Shown here one piece after another: positions 56,701 through 64,000 of a stretch of DNA of 64,000 nucleotides. Below the pieces are notes generated by a model. The model did not search any database. It had not been told where the DNA came from and was given only the letters and a program-made list of their open reading frames with translations. The DNA lies in NCBI GenBank assembly GCA_012932295.1, contig JAAONU010000013.1, positions 39,570,627 through 39,634,626 of the forward strand, given 5' to 3'. Numbering within the stretch: position 1 is the first letter of the stretch; each line of letters starts with the position of its first letter. A program made the translations under genes and the position numbers. The DNA comes from Cyclina sinensis. Taxonomy: Eukaryota; Mollusca; Bivalvia; Venerida; Veneridae.

Positions 56701-59700
56701 GCTGTTACCTCAAATGTGTATGAATCGTTGGAGCACCTGTATGGTATATGATCTCTGTCATAATTCGACATACACTTCTCCGTGTTCCACCAACTGTTAC
56801 AGTGTGACCAAGGTAACACGGAGGTGAATGATGAGAACAGGTAGAATATACCCCATGCCAAGATAACGATGTAGAATATATTTAACCAGGCCGCCATCAC
56901 AGCCGCTGCGTAGCCGACACCTTATTATAAATATACACTTCATTGTATTAAAATAAATGAAAGCATTGTTGATTTTTTTCCGTTGAAATAATTTTGAAAG
57001 ATAAAATAGAAAGAAAAAACCCCATTTTTATCATAAAATGTTTATACTGTCCTAAAATGGTTATTAAACTTCATGTGTGCTTCTCGTCTTGAAAAGCTAA
57101 AATGATTTTGTTTCACATTCAATTGTTAACCAAAGAACAGATTCCTCATTTAAAAAAAAAAAAAAACTCCGAATCGATTGCTTAGTAATTAGGTCATTTA
57201 TTTTGGTTCAAAATGTTCCAGTTACAAATCCCAGCAAGGATAGTCATTGATAACTAACGATGTGCATTCATCATCACAGACCTGATTTTTTTACAATGAC
57301 GTCACAGATAAAAAAGATCAAAACTTTCAATAATATTACAAATTTTGATTGAAACATCAAATTACTGGTATGATTTTCTCTTTCAAACAAACTATAAAAT
57401 GTCAAAATGATTTGCATCACCTCTGAACGCTGGTGATATCCGCCAAACTCCAATACCTCCAATGCTCAACCATTGACCTAGTGCTAACTCCATGAAGTAC
57501 ATCGGGATTCCGGCAAACAGCATCGTCATAAGGTAGGGTAGCAGAAATGCGCCTGTAATACAAAAAAACAAGCGAAATTTAAGAAAAATTTATATCCTCC
57601 GCCGGAAGATAAATTGCAGCAGGAAGTTGCAGCAAGGAGGCGACAGATGAAGAAAAAAAAGCTTTATAGGTCAACAGATTTATTGAAGATGTACATCCAC
57701 AAATGTGAAAGAAAACAAACAAAATATATCTGGTTTTTTTGTGCAAGTACATGAGACAAACATATTACTCAAGATAACTTTGAAGGAATTAAGGAGTATG
57801 TACTTTACTGATCATGCTGACTATATGAAAATCCTTGTAATTTTTCAAGTTTTTCGCATTTTGTAGACAAGCATACAAAGTTTTAATCAATTGCAACAAA
57901 GCACTACAGAGTAATGGCTGTAGATGGACCTACTGCTTGTATCAAAGGGCAATAATTCAGCTATGAGAGTGTTAATTGTACTGGCAATTGACATGCACCG
58001 TTCCTCTATTACAATCCAACTAAGTTTCAACTAGATCCATCAAACCACTATTAATGAATGGCTACGGAAGGATATACTGTCTGCATTTGTAAAACAAATA
58101 ATTTGTATAACTCAGCTTGACAAGCATACACAATTTCAACCAACTACAACAAAGCACTACAGAGTAATGGCTGTAGATGGACCTACTGCTTACATTTATA
58201 AAACATTAAAGGACTATTAATCATCTATGAAAAAGTCAACTGTACCGGTAATTGAATCCAAGTAAAGTTTTTTTGTAAACCCTTAAGAGTTATGGCTCCA
58301 AACGGACAAACCGTGGAGGACTCACGCACGGAGGGACGGACAAAACAATATTCGTCGCAATTCGGCGTGGAGAACAATATAACCATTTGTATATATTTAT
58401 ATTCATTAAACTTACCAGAGAAACCCAACCCTTAAGCGCAGATTCTAATGCTGATATTATCGTTTCGCAGCCATGATGACTTGAGCGCTAGTCATCGGTT
58501 TGTATTTTAGCTATCTATGTCGGCATAAAATTTCATACGGCATAAAAACTTTACATAATACAACGTGATGCGGTATGAATTATGTAAGGAACCTGCTGTT
58601 GGATGCTTTCTTAGATATGATTTGTGTAAGGAACCTGCTGTTGGATGCTTTCTTAGATATGATTTGTGTAAGGAACCTGTTGTTGGATGCTTTCTTAGAG
58701 CCGATTCTGTGTCTTATAGAGTACCTGAACGGAGCTTTTTGAAAAGCTAGCACTCTACATCAAAGTCGCTCCAACAAGCGCGTTCGTAGCGAAGATCTTT
58801 ATTAGCCAACTGATTGTTCTTATTCTTTTGCTTCTTGGTGCCTCCTCCTGTTTTTTTTTACCTAAGATTCTTTGAACACAATACATAGTCAAAATTCCGT
58901 AGTTCAAGATTTTTGCATGATTCGGTTAGTTGTAAGGTTGTCAATCAGCAATACCTCTTGAACCAAACGACAAATTGCTATGTACAATTTCATAGTTCCA
59001 ATCAGCAGGGACAACGCTATTTTGTTTACCGTTTTACTCGTTCACTAGGTAGCAAAGATAAGCGTTAACTGAGTATCTAGTACAAAAACTGTCCGAATGA
59101 AAGTAAAAATATATGAAGGCAAAAATGGGGGTATCAAGTACAAAAACTTAACAAAAAATGAATATATATATGCAAAAATATGGTTCTTTTTATAATATTC
59201 TGATGTGTATGAAGCTCTGTGCGATTTGAAGTTCGAATTCATAGATGTAATATATTTAATTACACATATGGGTAGACTAATACATTCTGTTTTGAATTGT
59301 CCTGTAAAAATGCAAATATCTGGTTTCTTGTTTTTAAGCTGCGGATTTGAGGCTGTCACCTCATCCAAAATCATTCTTAAAAGCATGTTTATTTTATCAG
59401 GCGTGGTCGCAATAATAAGGGGTTGTCAAGTCTTTATGTCGTTGATAACAAAGAAGCATTGTTACATAAGTTCTTATCACAGAAATTCTGCGTTGAAGCG
59501 ATATCATGATCCTTAATCAACAATTTCCTACTGCAAACAGTATGTTTTCTCCAACATTTTGTTTCTCTTCTGTTCAAGGAATGATCCATAGCATGCCCCG
59601 CCAACCACTTCACTTATCTACACCGAACGTCGCCTATAATATCAATTTGAAGAGGAAGAAAATCGGGAGGAATTTCTAACATATAAAAATGAGAGTCCCT

Positions 59701-61088
59701 TCATTTGGAGTAAAAACTCGTTTGCAGATCTATATGCTGTAAATTTGATATGCAGCATTTATTACAAAATTTGAGAACGAGCATACGTATGGAAGACATT
59801 TTAAATTAAGTCATGTTGACAGGTTTTTTGCACACACTTAAACTTATAAACACTTTAACATTGCATAACATAAGAGCATCGTAAAATATTTTGGCAATTT
59901 CCATTGCAAAACTTATTTTCTGAATATGTTTAAGAGTATATAATAGCTCCCCGGTACATCGACTTGCACAACGGATTTATTGAACTCAAAATTACGTTCT
60001 TAAAACTTCTACTCCTTGTTTTTTGACCTTTTTGTTTGTTTGTTGTTTTTTGTTTGTTTTAATACAGCCTATGATGCAACACAATGCTCGGCATTGTCGG
60101 TAATAAGTCTTCATCCGACTTATGCTGTAAGGACATTTACATTCATATATCGTTGCAAAAAAATCAAAGTCAAATCCCGATAACTCGCCATTTCGAAAAA
60201 AAATACTTATTTGACTAAATAATATCGATGTAATTATTTTATAGATAATTAGATGTAATGCCGAACCCGCCATGTTGAGTGAAAGTGATGTCATTTCGGG
60301 CATGAGCTAAAGCTTTCAAGTGGATTCGTCCGAGTCGTAAACTCAGGTTCACACAATGTTGTGTCCATAGCTTGGAATTAAGCAATTACTCTTCAAACTG
60401 GGTAAAAACGGCATTATGGGCATAAATGAAATAATCAGACATTTCTTGAATAAAACAAATTGTGCTCCGTATGTTAAAGTTTATATACTATATCTAGTTA
60501 TGTGTTTGGGAATAACAGTGAACTTTCAAAGCTTTGAAGATGTGTGAAAATTGTGAATAGTTTATATTTTTGGCATTTTGACGAATGCACAACTGGGGTT
60601 AAATTTCTAATTGGATTCTATCGTTGTACAGATCCGGGCTCGAAAAATACGTTTGTCAAATTATTATATTTTTTTTGTTTTTAAAATGCCTAATGCAGTT
60701 ACAACGAATAAAGGAGAAATGCTCAATCATAGCAACTATAATTATGATCAGACTGGATTATTCCAGTACTTGTAATAAAGTATAAACCTTACAACGCATA
60801 CATACCTCCTCCGTTTTTGTAGCACAGATATGGAAACCTAGTGACATTGCCCAATCCTATACATTGACCAACACAAGACAATATAAATTCTATTTTCCCA
60901 TTCCATAGATCACGAGGCGGGGCGGACTCCACCGAGGCCAGACGAGTTTCCATTGTCTTAAGTGGGGGTTGAGCTTGTGCCGGCTTGGCAAGTGGTGTTC
61001 GCTGACTGTTATAACCAAACTCGGAACTAGTTCCAATATCTCTTGTCTCTATTAACTCTTTTTCTACACTGTTCATTTCATTTTCCAT
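47607..61088 (-). CDS. SLC6 neurotransmitter:sodium symporter (GABA/taurine/creatine/betaine group)
   Basis: Thirteen exons join without any phase error into 619 residues: 61088-60806, 57552-57421, 56920-56709, 56120-56005, 55658-55526, 54872-54738, 54326-54223, 53835-53711, 53049-52937, 52576-52445, 51480-51378, 50552-50452, 47774-47607. SLC6 proteins are 12-TM plasma-membrane symporters that use Na+ and Cl- gradients to import amino-acid-like substrates. Diagnostic sequence: TM1 [21 protein letters not shown]2 Cys pair [11 protein letters not shown] with several N-glycosylation sequons, [10 protein letters not shown]6 [20 protein letters not shown] (Cl- site Gln and Ser present), INSCTS-like [15 protein letters not shown], and TM8 [28 protein letters not shown] and [12 protein letters not shown] place it with GAT/TauT/CT1/BGT rather than monoamine or glycine transporters. 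Substrate is undecided: the tail region [14 protein letters not shown] resembles creatine/taurine carriers, TM6 resembles GAT1. Oddity: the TM1 Trp is Thr. The usual basic C-terminal tail was not found. Confidence 0.93.
48245..48482. repeat. Minisatellite, 28-bp unit x about 8
   Basis: The unit is TAAACTTAACAGATGACAAT then CTGCAGAG, with a few deletions in the middle copies. It lies in the SLC6 intron between exons 12 and 13. Confidence 0.9.
50030..50105 (-). repeat. tRNA-derived SINE-like copy
   Basis: The minus strand reads GCGCAGGACTTATAAACAAG then AGGTTGCGAGTTTGAACCCC, with a B-box-like GAGTTTGAACCC. It aligns with the copy at 52331-52400, so both belong to one family. Acceptor and anticodon stems do not pair, so it is not a functional tRNA. 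Confidence 0.5.
50452..50552 (-). CDS. SLC6 transporter exon 12 (TM11)
   Basis: 101 bp; TTTTTTACAG acceptor and GTAAAA donor. It encodes [20 protein letters not shown] then [13 protein letters not shown]. Confidence 0.93.
51378..51480 (-). CDS. SLC6 transporter exon 11 (TM10)
   Basis: 103 bp; TTTGTTATAG acceptor and GTAAGT donor. It encodes [20 protein letters not shown] then [15 protein letters not shown]. Confidence 0.93.
52331..52400 (-). repeat. tRNA-derived SINE-like copy
   Basis: The minus strand reads GGGGTCCGTTGTCCAATGGT (A-box-like) then AACGCACGGGACTTGTTATC and GAGGGTTCGCAAGTTCGATC (B-box-like). A short D stem GTT/AAC can form, but the acceptor stem cannot. It is in the SLC6 intron between exons 10 and 11. 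Confidence 0.55.
52445..52576 (-). CDS. SLC6 transporter exon 10 (TM9)
   Basis: 132 bp; TTGTTTTCAG acceptor and GTAATT donor. It encodes [20 protein letters not shown] then [20 protein letters not shown] and CVTE. Confidence 0.93.
52937..53049 (-). CDS. SLC6 transporter exon 9 (TM8)
   Basis: 113 bp; ACAATGCAG acceptor and GTAAAT donor. It encodes [20 protein letters not shown] then [18 protein letters not shown], with the Na2-site MLGxDSQ motif. Confidence 0.93.
53711..53835 (-). CDS. SLC6 transporter exon 8 (TM7)
   Basis: 125 bp; CATTTCAG acceptor and GTATGT donor. It encodes [20 protein letters not shown] then [20 protein letters not shown] and SG. Confidence 0.93.
54223..54326 (-). CDS. 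SLC6 transporter exon 7 (TM6)
   Basis: 104 bp; GTTTCTTTTAG acceptor and GTTAGT donor. It encodes [20 protein letters not shown] then [15 protein letters not shown], the unwound TM6 region that contacts substrate and ions. Confidence 0.94.
54738..54872 (-). CDS. SLC6 transporter exon 6 (TM5)
   Basis: 135 bp; TTGTTTTAG acceptor and GTAAGG donor. It encodes [20 protein letters not shown] then [20 protein letters not shown] and IKNSS. Its first 30 bases are echoed many times in the intron just upstream. Confidence 0.93.
54875..55360. repeat. Degenerate array of the exon 6 acceptor edge
   Basis: About nine diverged copies, spaced roughly 45-65 bp, of the text spanning the start of exon 6 (plus-strand form GAAACAGTGCTGTGACGTAA then ACAACC). 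Examples are CTGTGACGTCAACAAC near 54905, TTTGACGTAAACAAC near 54983, GTGACGTAAAACAAC near 55071 and GAAACGGTGCTTTGAAATAC then ACAACCTGAA near 55152. Some copies retain an AG at the equivalent acceptor position. Confidence 0.65.
55526..55658 (-). CDS. SLC6 transporter exon 5 (TM4)
   Basis: 133 bp; ATCTTTTACAG acceptor and GTAAAG donor. It encodes [20 protein letters not shown] then [20 protein letters not shown] and WTGK. Confidence 0.93.
56005..56120 (-). CDS. SLC6 transporter exon 4 (EL2)
   Basis: 116 bp; ATCATGCAG acceptor and GTGAGT donor. It encodes [20 protein letters not shown] then [19 protein letters not shown]. It has three N-glycosylation sequons (NKS, NIT, NIS) and the family SPVxEFWE motif. 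Confidence 0.92.
56709..56920 (-). CDS. SLC6 transporter exon 3 (TM3, start of EL2)
   Basis: 212 bp; ends with GTAACA donor. It encodes [20 protein letters not shown] then [20 protein letters not shown] and [13 protein letters not shown]. The paired Cys of extracellular loop 2 are present. Confidence 0.93.
57421..57552 (-). CDS. SLC6 transporter exon 2 (TM2)
   Basis: 132 bp; TTGTATTACAG acceptor and GTGATG donor. It encodes [20 protein letters not shown] then [20 protein letters not shown] and PAFRG, with the conserved MELALGQ end of TM2. Confidence 0.93.
57890..58260. repeat. Dispersed repeat with a direct duplication
   Basis: AACAAAGCACTACAGAGTAA then TGGCTGTAGATGGACCTACT occurs at about 57894 and again at about 58148, followed each time by related AAAGGGCAATAATTCAGCTA-like or AAAGGACTATTAATCATCTA text. 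It ends with GGACGGACAAA near 58335. It lies in SLC6 intron 1. Confidence 0.6.
58572..58700. repeat. Tandem repeat, 42-bp unit x 3
   Basis: The unit is TATGATTTGTGTAAGGAACC then TGCTGTTGGATGCTTTCTTA and GA. The period is a multiple of three, but no gene around it is supported. It lies in SLC6 intron 1. Confidence 0.9.
58760..60785. other. SLC6 intron 1, remainder
   Basis: No exon, transposon end or array recognised. There is an acceptor-free, AT-rich stretch with short GTTTGTTTGTTGTTTTTTG runs near 60030. Confidence 0.5.
60806..61088 (-). CDS. SLC6 transporter exon 1 (start, TM1)
   Basis: It contains the start codon at 61086-61088 (a second Met lies four codons later), a 58-residue cytosolic N-terminus rich in Pro/Glu/Ser, then [20 protein letters not shown] and [16 protein letters not shown]. 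The donor is GTATGT. Residue 83 is Thr (ACT) where the family has Trp. Confidence 0.92.
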
Positions 61089-64000
61089 TGTGATTTGTTT
61101 TTTCCGAATTATTAATATTTGCCGAAAATACTAGGAGAAGAACTGTTTTTTCTAGATTAACTGGCAAGTTGCAGAGGCAGAAAACAAAATTTGAGTTAAA
61201 TATTCCAATGCTCTAAGATTTAATAAACCGATATGTCACAAAAAATCTTGTTGAATTATTTGCATTGTTTGTTACATTTAATGCACAAAAAAACTTGACT
61301 CTCTCGAAAAAAACCTTTGATATCCATGACAAGCGCGGAGGTATATAGCCTTATAGCCTCTGTTCTATTTTGTATAGACTGGTTCTCTTTTCGCCTCTTT
61401 CTCAGATTACGCGTGAGAACCAGTGTGGAGCATCTAGTATCCACTTTCTCACACGCAGCTGTTTTCACACGCCGCATGTAACAAAAATTGTGATGGATAA
61501 GGACAAATCATAGATTCACATATTTTCCACTGCTTTGCAATTTTGAATCTAGATCGTTACAGAGATAAAAACGGTGTCATTTAAACCTTTGACGACATAA
61601 AATGACATACAAATAAAGTCGGGTTTTTTTTCATTGACAACGCTACAGATTAAATAAAAAGAAAATGTAATTGGGTTTAACTCGTAGCAATTCAAACTTG
61701 AAAATAAAATACATTTCTATTATCTATCAGACTTTCTCTCCAGTAATTTGTTTTTAGTCATGTCTGACAGCTGTTTATAGGAATTACTCGATACTTAGCA
61801 GAACAAGAAGCCCCGTACTGCTGGACAAAATATTTTGACATTCTTGCAAGTTACAAAATACCCTTAAGTACCTTTCGTCTGCTGGAAAAAAATAGAACGG
61901 GCTGTATAATTTGGAATTTAACCCTATTTACTATAATAAGGGCGTGAATTGCTGGCAGGACCAATTATTTCATGATAATAGACTTAATTTTGTGGTTATT
62001 TGGTATAAATACAGTTGCAATTGCTCTGTTAAAACCAAACTCAACACAGGGGTTACTCATCGATCGTAACTGACTCGGCTGTCTCCGGCACTTTTGTGAT
62101 TTCTTGAAATCACTTGAACGTTATCAGATTGATGCGATAAGGGAATAACTCCCGCGGATTTTGTTTTAAAACGATCTGCAACTTCAAGCTTAAGTTTGAA
62201 CAATGCCAATAGATAGGACTCAATCATATTAAACCCTTTGCCAAATTACCCAAGGTGCAGTTTTTTAAGGCCCTTTAGATCTTAAGAATTCAGTTCTTGC
62301 AATAATAATAACCCCTGTAATGGCATCTCTTTCTGATCCATGATCCAACACACGGTATACCACGGAATATTAAGAGCAACATTAATATTCTTATAAAGAG
62401 TTACACTGTTAGTTGTGGAACCAACATAGTTGCCCTTTTCTGTTACGTATTGTTCCCGTTTTACATTAGTTATGAACTGAAAATAATTATAATTATCCAA
62501 GTCTGACTTAGGCCTAAGCAGAGCAAAATTTGGTGAAACCTTCTATAAAGAGGAAACATGTACAAAGATAGACCTAACACTAAAGTAAAGCAGTTTAAAT
62601 CAGAATACTACATGATATCCATGAATTTGATATGTAAGATACTACATGCACTTGTATTTTGACATAGTTATTGGACGTTTCGTACTGTCATTTTTGTGAT
62701 GGGTCATAACTTACCAGTTATTTTTTTAAGAAAAACAAATAGATACAGTAATGTTAGATGCTTCAATAAACGCCAAATGCTAGCTAAAATAGAATTACTA
62801 AGCCACACAATACATTGGACCCTAGCTTTAAATTCTGAAATTGCCTTTTGCCTTTTATTTTAGATGAACCGCTGAAATGCTGCTGGGACAGTCAAATGTT
62901 GACACGGCTGGTAACCGTCTCATAAATTTAGAAATTTGTGTTGGTGTGGTACAACTTTCTCATAACCAGTGAATTCTTTTCATCAAGTCAATATTCTAAA
63001 GCAAACTTTTACCCGTCATTGTAGAGTTATAGCCATTAAATACAAGGTATATCTGTCGGACTTAATATATTTATGATACATATTTTAACAACATATATAC
63101 CAGATATATCAACAACATACACAAAGGATAGTCTAAGAAATATTTTCAAATGTTAATTTCTTTCATTATGATGAAGACGGATAATTCTAAGGACAGCAAA
63201 AAAGATATGCTTGCTACAAGCAATACCGTATGACTTTATCCAGAGATGGCATTAACCATATACGTTACAGAAACAGTCACTACAACAACAACAATGACGA
63301 AAGAAACATTAAAGCGTTTTATTTATGGCAAGAAACATGCAAACTGTAATAAAGATAGTGATATAATTTTACTTAAGGTAAGTATATGCTTCAAAATCAA
63401 AATTTAGAATTTATATATTTACAATATTGGGTCTTATTAAGGTTAGTAAAGAGAAAATAGAATCGGAAGCTGAAAAGAACAACTACATTGAAATACATTT
63501 GCTGTACCATTTGTTCAGTTCAGGTTGATTTTAAATTATTTTTGTTCGAGTATGAACTAGATGTCTGTGTACCCGTGTGGTAGTCTTCAAAAGCAATGGT
63601 GTTATTTTATTAGAATATTCACTCGACCAAAGTTGAAACGATTTCCATCATAGCGTGTCCTATAACACATTATTTAAATTCTTCACCAGCGAAAAATAAT
63701 TAGATAAATGAACATTTAATGTAATTTTATATTTTTATAACACATTTTTGTAGTCTCTGGTAGTTTAAAGGTGTCTTGTTCCAAAACACGAGATAATGTT
63801 TCAATCTGAAATTCAGAAAGCTTATTTTTCACGCAGTGTGAGTGACCCTGATTTAAGTATAGAAGAAAGATAGAAAATTGAAAAGTTAATGAAGTATATC
63901 TTATGTTTCAGATATTTATGATAAACATTCTTATTTTCATAAAACCAAAGAAAAACAACAACAACAACAAAACAGAATCTTTTTAACATAGTTAAATGAT
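61089..64000. other. SLC6 upstream region
   Basis: This should contain the 5' untranslated region and promoter of the SLC6 gene. No convincing core promoter or further gene is visible. A CAA-rich run closes the window (about 63950-63970). Confidence 0.45.

Overview
The window is eukaryotic: AT-rich, with long introns, GT-AG junctions and many dispersed repeats. Several repeat families (units carrying TGACCTTTGACCT or TCAAGGTCAAATAAAT, and tails of the type GGACGGACGG...CCATAACATAATATGC...CGGGCATATA) are of a kind I associate with bivalve mollusc genomes. The source is therefore most likely a marine clam-like bivalve; this is inference from repeat style, not a database match.

Four transcription units are supported. 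(1) On the minus strand, 330-25741, fourteen exons join without a phase conflict into a giant Ser/Arg- and acid-rich protein of about 4165 residues. Its 5' end was not found. One exon is 9.3 kb, and it contains a 72-bp coding minisatellite that encodes RS-type repeats. (2) Upstream on the same strand, 27357-31751, lie the last three exons of an unrecognised gene. Its final exon is open in two frames, and a tandem splice donor 4 nt apart can select either. (3) On the plus strand, 45454-46011, is a small Ser-rich, apparently intronless protein. (4) On the minus strand, 47607-61088, thirteen well-phased exons encode a 619-residue SLC6 transporter of the GABA/taurine/creatine/betaine group. Units 3 and 4 converge tail to tail.

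From about 31.8 to 45.4 kb no gene could be supported. That stretch holds non-autonomous DNA transposons with terminal inverted repeats (one with an 8-bp target duplication), a 330-bp tandem duplication and dispersed repeats. Introns of units 1, 2 and 4 also carry MITE-like elements, minisatellites, tRNA-derived SINE-like copies and an array of decayed copies of the SLC6 exon 6 splice-acceptor edge. From 61.1 kb to the right end nothing recognisable was found beyond the presumed SLC6 upstream region.

No bacterial operon, CRISPR array, rRNA or intact tRNA is present. The most notable items are the giant RS-repeat protein, the dual-frame terminal exon of unit 2, the Trp-to-Thr change in the SLC6 TM1 signature, and the exon-6-edge array in the SLC6 intron.
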